Source of the DNA: Verrucomicrobiia bacterium
GTDB lineage: Bacteria > Verrucomicrobiota > Verrucomicrobiae > Limisphaerales > UBA11358
NCBI GenBank assembly: GCA_030042375.1
Contig: JASHZU010000041.1
Span: 1-5,205, forward strand
Length of the DNA: 5,205 nucleotides
Reading direction: 5' to 3'
Notes under the pieces: generated by a model
What the model was told of the DNA's origin: nothing
Seen by the model: the letters and a program-made list of their open reading frames with translations, nothing else
Databases searched by the model: none
Part shown: positions 1 through 5,205 of the stretch, piece after piece
Numbering within the stretch: position 1 is the first letter of the stretch
Layout of the letters: each line of letters starts with the position of its first letter
Translations under genes and position numbers: made by a program

Positions 1-614
1 TAAAAAAATACCAGGATCTCGGCGCGGAGATTGTTGAAATTTCTTTGCCGCATACCGATTACGCGGTGGCCACGTATTATATCATTGCCACTGCCGAAGC
101 CTCGGCCAACCTCGCGCGTTTCGACGGCGTGCGCTACTGCGCGCGTGTGGAGGGACACGACTTCGGGGAACTTTACAGCAAGACGCGCGGCGCCGGATTT
201 GGCGGCGAAGTGAAGCGCCGGGTAATCCTGGGCACCTACGTTTTGAGCAGTGGCTACTACGACGCCTATTATTTGCGCGCCCAAAAAGTTCGCACCCTCA
301 TCCGCAAAGATTTCCTCGATGCCTTCGAAAAAGTGGACGCGATTGTGACGCCCACCTCACCCACCGCAGCATTCAAAATCGGCGCGAAATCCGATGACCC
401 GCTGCAAATGTATTTGTCGGATATCTTCACCATTTCGTGCAACCTCGCGGGCATCTGCGGGATCAGCATCCCCTGCGGCTTTACGTCGAACCCTAAACTG
501 CCGATCGGCCTGCAACTCCTCGGCAAGCCCTTTGGCGAGGAAATGCTCCTGCGCCTCGCTCATGCCTATGAGCAATGTACCCCATGGCACAGCCAAAAAC
601 CCGAAATCAGATAA
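1..614 (+). CDS. gatA: Glu-tRNA(Gln)/Asp-tRNA(Asn) amidotransferase subunit A, C-terminal part
   Basis: This is the amidase subunit of cytoplasmic GatCAB. It hydrolyses glutamine and channels ammonia to GatB for amidation of misacylated tRNA. The gene is cut by the left edge: the first full codon is at position 3 and 203 residues remain of the roughly 485 usual. The Ser-cisSer-Lys catalytic triad lies in the missing N-terminal part. Family hallmarks seen are [58 protein letters not shown] and [10 protein letters not shown]. From the S. aureus GatA structure, as I recall it, a Tyr, an Arg and an Asp hold the glutamine. Their equivalents are present here: Tyr at 78-80, the second Arg of KRR at 219-221, and Asp of YLSD at 420-422. 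The gene therefore looks functional. Two local oddities are YCAR where YGxR is common, and NLAGICG where NLAGLPG is common. The stop (TAA, 612-614) is 3 nt from the next start. Identification is very secure. Confidence 0.97.
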   Translation, partial: KKYQDLGAEIVEISLPHTDYAVATYYIIATAEASANLARFDGVRYCARVEGHDFGELYSKTRGAGFGGEVKRRVILGTYVLSSGYYDAYYLRAQKVRTLIRKDFLDAFEKVDAIVTPTSPTAAFKIGAKSDDPLQMYLSDIFTISCNLAGICGISIPCGFTSNPKLPIGLQLLGKPFGEEMLLRLAHAYEQCTPWHSQKPEIR

Positions 615-617
615 TTT

Positions 618-1433
618 ATGGTCCCCGTTAAAACGCCCAACAAAATTTTATTTTTCCTCGGACTCTCGCTGCCGCTGGTCGCGTTGTTGACCATTGGCTG
701 GCTCGTGCGCGAGACCAGTGGCCGTTTCCAGGAATCCTACTTTCAGGTCGAGCACACGTACAAGGTCGTTAACCTTGTCGAGCAAACCCAGTTGCACCTG
801 TTGGACGCGGAAACCGAGCGGCGCGGCTATTTGGAAGCGGGCGGCAGTGATTACCTCAATTCCTATGGCACGGCGATGGCCTCCATCCAAAAAGACATTG
901 GCCAATTGCAGAAGCTCCTGAGCACCAGCACCGCCCAGCAAACGAATATTACACAGTTGCAGGATTTGATTAACGTGCGCCTGGGCATCGACCCCGACAA
1001 AATGACCAATAATTTGCCCGATATGCTGGCCGCCTCTCTCACCTCGGAAGGCAAAGAAACGATGGACACCATTGACCGCGTGCTTTTCCAGGTGCGCGAA
1101 CAGGAAGAGGCCCAGCTCAATGAACGCGAGCAGCGCACCCAGGACGACGCGATTTCCGGCCAGATTGCTACCGTGATTTTGATCGGTACGGTGGCCGTCG
1201 CGCTTATCTTCATCATCTTCATTTTGCTGCGGCTCGAAAAACTCCAGCAGTTCGTCACCATCTGCGCCTGGACCGGGCAGGTGAAGGACGGCGATGATTG
1301 GATCCGCTTGGACGAATATTTGCAGCGGCGCTTTGGCCTGTCCGTTTCGCACGGCGTTTCGCGGGAAGCCGCCATCAAGATGATGCGCGAAATGGAAGGC
1401 TCATCGGCGGCGCCCGCCGGGAATCGCCGTTAG
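618..1433 (+). CDS. CHASE3-domain membrane sensor protein without a classical output domain
   Basis: The protein has 271 aa. The visible order is a short basic N-terminus, a first membrane segment (about 9-30), an extracytoplasmic helical CHASE3-like domain (about 36-178), a second membrane segment (about 182-204) and a 67-residue cytoplasmic tail. The CHASE3 call rests on DAETERRGYLEAGGSDYLNSY (residues 63-83), which matches the family pattern of an acidic-Glu-x-x-x-RG-Y/L helix, and on the two flanking membrane helices. CHASE3 normally feeds a histidine kinase, GGDEF or methyl-accepting domain, and none follows here. The tail (about 212-257) instead resembles a short C-terminal module found on some response regulators and PAS proteins, written CxxC…W…EYI…SHGxCxxC. 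Only Cys216 of its four cysteines remains: Thr219, Ser248 and Ala251 take the other places, while W228, E233-Y234 and S244-H245-G246 are kept. The ATG is 3 nt after the gatA stop with no clear Shine-Dalgarno sequence, suggesting translational coupling. The ligand and output are unknown. Confidence 0.85.
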   Translation: MVPVKTPNKILFFLGLSLPLVALLTIGWLVRETSGRFQESYFQVEHTYKVVNLVEQTQLHLLDAETERRGYLEAGGSDYLNSYGTAMASIQKDIGQLQKLLSTSTAQQTNITQLQDLINVRLGIDPDKMTNNLPDMLAASLTSEGKETMDTIDRVLFQVREQEEAQLNEREQRTQDDAISGQIATVILIGTVAVALIFIIFILLRLEKLQQFVTICAWTGQVKDGDDWIRLDEYLQRRFGLSVSHGVSREAAIKMMREMEGSSAAPAGNRR

Positions 1434-1455
1434 CCGCACAATTGGGCTTGCCGAA

Positions 1456-1475
1456 AAGTAACTTGCCGGTTACTT
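1456..1475. promoter_or_regulatory. 20-bp palindrome, candidate TetR operator
   Basis: Perfect 7-bp arms AAGTAAC (1456-1462) and GTTACTT (1469-1475) flank the 6-bp spacer TTGCCG. The site ends 8 nt before the TetR start codon and lies inside the 50-nt gap after the CHASE3 gene. TetR-family repressors commonly bind palindromes of this size next to their own gene, so self-repression is the simplest reading. The same arms could also form an RNA hairpin just ahead of the start codon. No good -35/-10 pair is seen around it. Binding by this regulator is inferred, not shown. Confidence 0.55.
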
Positions 1476-1483
1476 ATTAATGC

Positions 1484-2128
1484 ATGGCCCCCGCCTCGAA
1501 AAAGGGCGCGAAACCCTCGCGAAACCCCGAACGCTCGCGCGCGCGTATCCTCTCCGCCGCGCTCAAGGAATTTTCCGCCAAAGGCTTTGCCGGCGCCCGT
1601 GTGGACGCCATTGCCCGCCGGGCCAATATCAATAAGCGGATGCTCTACCATTATTTCGGGGACAAAGAGGAATTGTTCAAGGCCGTGATGCGGTGGAAGC
1701 TTCGGCAGCGCAATGCCTGGGCCGATGCGCTGTCTGGTGATCCCGAGGAGACCCTGCCGTTTTGGTTTGAGGCCGCCTGCCACGACGTGGATTGGATCCG
1801 CCTGTTCCAGTGGGAAGCGCTCCAGGGCAATTGGCAGAAGGTCATCGATGAAAAAGAGCGGCTCGAAGCTACGGCCGCCGCCGTGAAACGCATCGAGCAG
1901 CGCCAGGCGCGCGGGCAGATCTCCGCCGAATGGGACCCGCGCCACGTCGTGCTGACCATGCGCTCGCTCACCTGGTTCCCTGTGGCTTTCCCCCAATTGA
2001 CGCGCCTGATTACCGGCCAATCGATCTTCGATCCCAAATTCCAAAAGGAACGCGCCGAATTTCTCAAAAAATTCGCCGCTGCCTTCCGGCCGGCGAAAAA
2101 CAACGGCAGCGCCGCTCCTCCCGCCTAA
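1484..2128 (+). CDS. TetR/AcrR-family transcriptional regulator
   Basis: The protein has 214 aa, normal for the family, and is a DNA-binding, usually ligand-released dimeric repressor in the cytoplasm. The N-terminal helix-turn-helix domain spans about residues 18-66, with RILSAALKEFSAKGFAGARV, then DAIARRANINKRMLYHYFGD and KEELFKAV. This matches the TetR signature (AA…F…G…T/V..IA..A…….Y.YF..KE.L). The N-terminal 17 residues are basic and low in complexity. The remainder (about 70-200) is a helical ligand-binding domain whose ligand cannot be read from sequence. The C-terminal tail is Ala/Pro-rich. The ATG at 1484 is preferred because it opens the domain at the normal distance; another ATG at 1480 is out of frame. 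No Shine-Dalgarno sequence is evident. A 20-bp palindrome lies just upstream. The coding sequence is GC-rich (about 70% in a sampled 60-nt line). The target genes are unknown; likely candidates are itself and neighbours. Confidence 0.93.
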   Translation: MAPASKKGAKPSRNPERSRARILSAALKEFSAKGFAGARVDAIARRANINKRMLYHYFGDKEELFKAVMRWKLRQRNAWADALSGDPEETLPFWFEAACHDVDWIRLFQWEALQGNWQKVIDEKERLEATAAAVKRIEQRQARGQISAEWDPRHVVLTMRSLTWFPVAFPQLTRLITGQSIFDPKFQKERAEFLKKFAAAFRPAKNNGSAAPPA

Positions 2129-2150
2129 AAAATCCGTGTGCATCAGTGTT

Positions 2151-2168
2151 CGAGTTGTCTAAAACTCG
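2151..2168. repeat. Short inverted repeat after the TetR gene
   Basis: CGAGTT (2151-2156) pairs with AACTCG (2163-2168) across a 6-nt loop, starting 22 nt after the TetR stop codon. No T-run follows, so it is a poor intrinsic terminator by itself. It could stabilise the 3' end of the mRNA, or it could be chance. Confidence 0.25.
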
Positions 2169-2232
2169 GTTAGTGAACCAGGCCATCCTCCAGCCAATGC
2201 TAAATGCATGTGGCATGAGACGAAAAGTACCC

Positions 2233-2252
2233 CCCGCCTCTTTCGAGGCGGG
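2233..2252. terminator. Bidirectional intrinsic-type terminator between convergent genes
   Basis: A perfect 8-bp GC-rich stem, CCCGCCTC (2233-2240) with GAGGCGGG (2245-2252), is closed by a TTTC loop. On the plus strand it is followed by TGAATTTCTTT. On the minus strand it is followed by GGG-TAC-TTTT. It sits in the 174-nt gap between the ends of the TetR gene (+) and the phosphoesterase gene (-), exactly where a shared terminator is expected. The T-tracts are interrupted, so efficiency in either direction is uncertain. Confidence 0.7.
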
Positions 2253-2283
2253 TGAATTTCTTTAATCAGGAAACAGCAGGGAT

Positions 2284-2309
2284 TTTTTGAGCGATAGTAG
2301 ACTCAAAAA
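2284..2309. repeat. AT-rich inverted repeat over the phosphoesterase stop codon
   Basis: TTTTTGAG (2284-2291) and CTCAAAAA (2302-2309) form 8-bp arms around a 10-nt loop and include the stop codon of the minus-strand gene. The stem is weak (A/T-rich) and there is no clean U-tract after it on the minus strand. It may assist the GC-rich terminator about 30 nt further on, or be fortuitous. Confidence 0.25.
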
Positions 2310-3481
2310 TTGCTGACTTTATGAGCGTGCAAATCAAGGCTAAACGATTCCAGGACGCTCGGTTGAGGCTGTGAATTGCCTTGTCTTCTGGGCACCCCGA
2401 TATATTCGGCAGTCAGATAGTCTTCATCAATAGTCATGCGCATGTAACCAAACTGATGATTAAAAAACTGAGTTAATGTGAAGCCGTTCCCGCAATCGAG
2501 TGGCATCCTGAATTGCTGCTTGACGTGAGCATCGTCATTATAACCGCCGGTACCGCAAATGATATAAGGGATTTCACGCCCCTGGTATTGGCGCACAAAA
2601 GATTCAAATCCGTGAACGTGACCGGAGAGGAAAGCATCAGGGATAAATCCGGTTTGCTTCATCAGTGCATCCACCTGTTTAAGCATCGGGGGCGATGCTC
2701 CGTGGTCATTGCTGACCGAAAATAGCGGGTGGTGGACGGCCACCAGCACCGCGCGGGAATCAGCCGGGCGCGCCTGCTTGGCACGAATAAACTCTGCCTT
2801 CAAAAAGTTTAACTGGGTCTGGTCTTCTTCCGGGTCCAGCACCCCCGGACCTTCGCTGTTGTTCGAATAGAGTCCAATGATTTTTACGTAAGGTGCTTCA
2901 AAGGTGTAGTACAGATACGGTTCAATCATGCTGGTGCGGTCGAAATCCGGGACCAGAGGCTGTGCTTGCTTGGCGCAGAAAAACTTCATGTATTCTAGCA
3001 GGTTCCCGGGATTCGTGCTCGTGGCGGGAGAACTGTCATGGTTGCCCGGAATGGTGACGATCGGCTCCTGCAGGAACTGATATGGTTTGACAAATTGCAT
3101 CGTAAATTCCTTGGGAAAACTTGCTGCGTCGAAGTTGTAGTAAACGACGTCACCCAGGTGATAAAAGAACGCCGGATTTTCACCGGCGTTGTCGGTAAAA
3201 TCGGCCTCCATCGTATCAGCAATAACTGTTTCCTGCGCGGCCCCATCACGCACCCCACCGGTATCACCAACGGTATGGAATACAATTTTTTTGGCCGCCG
3301 TGATGGCCTTGATTTCTGAGGGAGCGACGATCGAGGCAAGGTCCAGCCGAAGCGTGCTCTGATCCGGAATGGGCTTTGGGAAGGGAATGGCTTTGATTTT
3401 GTTCTGAGACCCCCTTTCACTTCCGAATTTCTTAGGGCGTGCGTTTCCGAACTTGAAGTTTGAATGCGGTTTTCTTGACAT
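2303..3481 (-). CDS. Purple-acid-phosphatase-like metallophosphoesterase
   Basis: The protein is 392 aa from the ATG at 3481. An in-frame TTG at 3520 would add 13 residues; the ATG is chosen as the commoner codon, and neither has a Shine-Dalgarno sequence. It is a calcineurin-like two-metal phosphoesterase. Counting from the TTG (subtract 13 for the ATG), all five purple-acid-phosphatase-type blocks appear in order: GDTG (D86), GDVVY (D124, Y127), GNHD (N160, H161), VAVHHP (H263) and GHVH (H301, H303). The seven expected metal ligands are intact. The GDxG first block and the GDxxY tyrosine place it nearer purple acid phosphatases than the usual DxH bacterial enzymes. The first 50 or so residues are basic, Pro-rich and lack a hydrophobic core, so no signal peptide is seen, unlike most exported relatives. 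The substrate is unknown, probably a phosphate ester. It is convergent with the TetR gene and transcribed alone. A sampled 60-nt line is 50% GC, below its neighbours. Confidence 0.9.
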   Translation of the reverse strand: MSRKPHSNFKFGNARPKKFGSERGSQNKIKAIPFPKPIPDQSTLRLDLASIVAPSEIKAITAAKKIVFHTVGDTGGVRDGAAQETVIADTMEADFTDNAGENPAFFYHLGDVVYYNFDAASFPKEFTMQFVKPYQFLQEPIVTIPGNHDSSPATSTNPGNLLEYMKFFCAKQAQPLVPDFDRTSMIEPYLYYTFEAPYVKIIGLYSNNSEGPGVLDPEEDQTQLNFLKAEFIRAKQARPADSRAVLVAVHHPLFSVSNDHGASPPMLKQVDALMKQTGFIPDAFLSGHVHGFESFVRQYQGREIPYIICGTGGYNDDAHVKQQFRMPLDCGNGFTLTQFFNHQFGYMRMTIDEDYLTAEYIGVPRRQGNSQPQPSVLESFSLDLHAHKVSNF

Positions 3482-3532
3482 AACTGAATAATGGTTATTG
3501 TTTTTACATTGTGACACCAACGGCGGTTAGAT

Positions 3533-3575
3533 TAGACCCCGTTGCCGATCCGACTCCTAAATAGACCCGCTTGCC
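3533..3575. repeat. Imperfect direct repeat upstream of the phosphoesterase
   Basis: TAGACCCCGTTGCC (3533-3546) and TAGACCCGCTTGCC (3562-3575) agree at 12 of 14 positions with a 29-bp period. They lie 52 to 94 bp upstream of the phosphoesterase ATG on its strand. Two similar sites roughly three helical turns apart suggest tandem binding of a regulator, but the regulator is unknown and this is not a recognisable Pho box. Confidence 0.4.
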
Positions 3576-3599
3576 AACAGTTTTTCCCGTTGGCTTGCG
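3568..3599. repeat. Inverted repeat overlapping the distal direct repeat
   Basis: GCCAAC (3573-3578) pairs with GTTGGC (3589-3594) around a 10-nt loop. Outside a TT/TT mismatch the pairing resumes as CGC (3568-3570) with GCG (3597-3599). No U-tract follows on either strand, so a DNA-binding site or an insulating hairpin fits better than a terminator. It shares bases 3568-3575 with the direct repeat. Confidence 0.4.
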
Positions 3600-3867
3600 A
3601 AAACGCGCAATGTTACGACAACTTCACGATAAGAAAAGATAAAAATGTGTTGCAAAAATATGAATGTCTGGCCGACCCGTAAATTCAATTACTTTTCATA
3701 ATCGGCTCATTCACTATTCCAGGGGCTGTCGTGAAATTACAGCGCAAGCAATGAAAAATTATGGCGCGTGAAGGCGGATTCATGCGAGGTATTTAAGGCC
3801 TTTTCTATTTTCTCAGGGTTTTGAATCGAGTTTGCAGACTGCGTCCATCCGTGGTTAAACTTCCCGA

Positions 3868-5205
3868 ATGGAATATGAAGCCGTCATCGGGTTGGAAACG
3901 CACGTCCAGCTCAAGACCAATTCAAAAATGTGGTGCCAGTGTCCCAATGCCTTCGGCGCGGAACCGAACACCAACGTTTGCCCCGTCTGCCTCGGCCTGC
4001 CCGGCGTCCTGCCCGTGGCCAACGAGGAAGCCCTGCGCCTTACCGTCCTGACCGGCCTGCTCCTGCATTGCGAAGTCCCCGAAAGCGCGAAGTTCGACCG
4101 GAAGAATTATTTCTATCCGGACATGCCCAAGAATTATCAGATTACGCAATACGACCGTCCCAGCACGCGCAACGGCTATGTCGAGTTTGAATTCGGCGGC
4201 AGCACTTCACGCGTCCGCATCACCCGCGCGCACTTGGAGGAGGACGTGGGGAAAAATTTCCATTTTGAGCGCACCAGCGGCGTGGACTTCAACCGCGCCG
4301 GCGTGCCGCTCATGGAAATCGTTTCCGAGCCGGATTTGACGAGCTCCGACCAGGCCTACGAATACCTCAACGCGCTCAAAGACATCCTCGTGTACGGCGG
4401 CATCAGCGATTGCGACATGGAAAAGGGCATGGTGCGGTGCGATGTCAACGTCTCCGTCCGGCCCAAAGGCGCGAAAGAACTCGGCGCGAAGATCGAAATC
4501 AAGAACATGAACAGCTTTTCCGGCGTGCGCCGTGCGCTGGAATATGAAATTCCGCGCCAGATTGAAATCGTCAAAAGCGGCGGCAAGCTCATTCAATCCA
4601 CGCGCCGCTGGGATGACGTTGCCGGTGTGACCGAGGAAATGCGCACGAAAGAGCACGCGCACGATTACCGCTATTTTCCCGAGCCCGATTTGATGCCGTT
4701 CGAACCGACCGAGCCGTGGCTCGCGGAAATTTCCTCGCGTGTCGTGGAATTGCCCCTTGCGCGCAAGCAGCGGTTCATGCACGATTACCAATTGCCCGCC
4801 GGGGACGCCGAAGTGTTTAAAAATGACGTCGCGCTGGGAAATTATTTCGAGCCGATCGCCAAACAATCGAAAAATCCCAAGGCCGTCGCCAACTGGGTCA
4901 TCAATAATCTGCGTGCCTTGATGGCTGACGGCACGGCGGCCAAAGGGCAGGATGCTTGGGCGGAAACGGAACCGGTCAAGGCGATGCAGTTTGGCGACCT
5001 TCGCTTCAAGCCCGAATCCATCAATGAGTTGGCGGAGCTGGTGGCTGGCGGAAAAATCAGCAGCAAAATCGCGCAGGAAGTTTTTGCGGACATGTTCAGC
5101 ACCGGCAAATCGCCCGCCGCCATCGTGCAGGAAAAAGGCCTCGTCCAGGTCAGCGATACCGGCGCGATCGAAAAATTCTGCGACGATGCCATCGCCGCCA
5201 ATCCC
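3868..5205 (+). CDS. gatB: Aspartyl/glutamyl-tRNA amidotransferase subunit B, lacking its 3' end
   Basis: This is the tRNA-binding kinase/transamidase subunit of GatCAB. It phosphorylates the misacylated Glu or Asp on tRNA with ATP and then amidates it with ammonia from GatA. 446 codons are present without interruption and the frame runs off the right edge. Full length is usually about 475-500, so only a few dozen residues are missing. Residues known from S. aureus GatB to bind Mg are present at the same numbers: E10, H12, E124 and E150. A zinc site C23-x-C25…C38-x-x-C41 is intact. Other signatures are FDRKNYFYPDMPKNYQITQY (76-95), the GatB family motif VDFNRAGVPLMEIVSEPD (139-156) and TEEMRTKEHAHDYRYFPEPD (255-274). 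The helical YqeY-like tRNA-binding tail starts near residue 310-320. The ATG at 3868 opens directly on the family N-terminus (MEYEAVIGLETHVQL). There is no Shine-Dalgarno sequence. The gene is separated from gatA by three unrelated genes, so it needs its own promoter. Confidence 0.98.
   Translation, partial: MEYEAVIGLETHVQLKTNSKMWCQCPNAFGAEPNTNVCPVCLGLPGVLPVANEEALRLTVLTGLLLHCEVPESAKFDRKNYFYPDMPKNYQITQYDRPSTRNGYVEFEFGGSTSRVRITRAHLEEDVGKNFHFERTSGVDFNRAGVPLMEIVSEPDLTSSDQAYEYLNALKDILVYGGISDCDMEKGMVRCDVNVSVRPKGAKELGAKIEIKNMNSFSGVRRALEYEIPRQIEIVKSGGKLIQSTRRWDDVAGVTEEMRTKEHAHDYRYFPEPDLMPFEPTEPWLAEISSRVVELPLARKQRFMHDYQLPAGDAEVFKNDVALGNYFEPIAKQSKNPKAVANWVINNLRALMADGTAAKGQDAWAETEPVKAMQFGDLRFKPESINELAELVAGGKISSKIAQEVFADMFSTGKSPAAIVQEKGLVQVSDTGAIEKFCDDAIAANP

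Larger units (their letters stand above)
3482..3867. other. 386-nt divergent intergenic region, AT-rich, with no convincing gene
   Basis: This gap separates two genes that diverge: the phosphoesterase (-) and gatB (+). It must hold both promoters. The phosphoesterase side (3533-3599) carries the repeat cluster listed separately. The middle is AT-rich (3601-3660 is about 32% GC, 3661-3720 about 40%). The best promoter-like strings on the plus strand are ACGACA (3615-3620) with GATAAA (3638-3643) at 17-bp spacing, and an isolated CATAAT (3697-3702) without a matching -35. Both are weak. Only very short open frames occur, for example an 18-codon one at 3645-3701. No tRNA or riboswitch fold was recognised by eye. 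Confidence 0.6.

Noticed and set aside
648..1352. Long minus-strand open frame of 234 codons opposite the CHASE3 gene
   Set aside because: It mirrors a plus-strand gene with clear membrane helices and family motifs. Its translation has no recognisable domain and is Gln/His/Arg-rich, as expected of a GC-rich antisense frame.
1430..2143. Minus-strand open frame of 237 codons opposite the TetR gene
   Set aside because: The plus strand encodes an unmistakable TetR helix-turn-helix. The antisense product is Gly/Arg/Phe-rich without motifs and would cross the palindrome.
1930..2265. Plus-strand open frame running from the TetR gene into the intergenic gap
   Set aside because: It is out of frame with the TetR gene, runs through the terminator hairpin and has no recognisable motif.
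3482..3520. TTG start for the phosphoesterase at 3520
   Set aside because: It adds only 13 residues (with no signal-peptide character), has no Shine-Dalgarno sequence, and a standard ATG lies at 3481. It cannot be excluded outright.
3645..3701. 18-codon open frame MCCKNMNVWPTRKFNYFS upstream of gatB
   Set aside because: It is too short, has only a weak purine-rich stretch upstream, and lies in AT-rich DNA where such frames arise by chance. Kept only as a leader possibility.
3697..3702. CATAAT as a gatB -10 element
   Set aside because: It matches 5 of 6 bases but no acceptable -35 occurs 16-18 bp upstream and there is no extended -10 TG.
4207..4866. Minus-strand open frame of 219 codons opposite gatB
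   Set aside because: It lies wholly within gatB, whose plus-strand frame carries the family signature; GC-rich codon bias explains the open antisense frame.
1..5205. CRISPR array, transposase, phage or toxin-antitoxin content
   Set aside because: No regularly spaced repeats, no transposase or integrase motifs, no insertion-sequence ends and no small paired genes were seen on either strand.

Overview
The window looks like chromosomal DNA from a GC-rich bacterium, most likely Verrucomicrobiota of the Pedosphaera/Limisphaerales type. This is an inference from three things: GatA and GatB of the direct-aspartate/glutamate transamidation type, a CHASE3 protein carrying a 'CAWT…W…EYL…SHG' C-terminal module of a kind I associate with that phylum, and start codons with no clear Shine-Dalgarno sequence. 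No rRNA, tRNA or marker gene is present to confirm it. There is no CRISPR array, insertion sequence or phage gene.

Layout. Positions 1-614 (+) are the C-terminal part of gatA. Three bases later a 271-aa CHASE3 membrane sensor protein begins (618-1433, +). It has no kinase, cyclase or chemotaxis output domain, only a short cysteine-poor C-terminal module. A 50-nt gap containing a 20-bp palindrome leads into a TetR-family regulator (1484-2128, +). The 2129-2302 gap holds a strong GC-rich hairpin suited to terminate transcription from both sides. On the opposite strand, 2303-3481 encodes a purple-acid-phosphatase-like metallophosphoesterase with all seven metal ligands but no recognisable signal peptide. 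The 386-nt region 3482-3867 is AT-rich, holds repeats close to the phosphoesterase, and precedes gatB (3868 to the right edge, +), which is complete except for its last few dozen residues.

How the genes fit together. GatA (amidase) and GatB (kinase/tRNA-binding) are two subunits of the GatCAB amidotransferase, which makes Gln-tRNA(Gln) and/or Asn-tRNA(Asn). They usually sit side by side. Here about 3.25 kb separates them: two genes co-directional with gatA and one convergent gene of visibly lower GC. The CHASE3 gene probably shares the gatA transcript. The TetR gene may control itself through the palindrome. The phosphoesterase is a separate transcription unit and gatB needs its own promoter. 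No single new system is demonstrated. The most unusual items are the interrupted gat locus, the output-less CHASE3 protein with a degenerate Cys module, the operator-like palindrome, and the repeat cluster upstream of the phosphoesterase.
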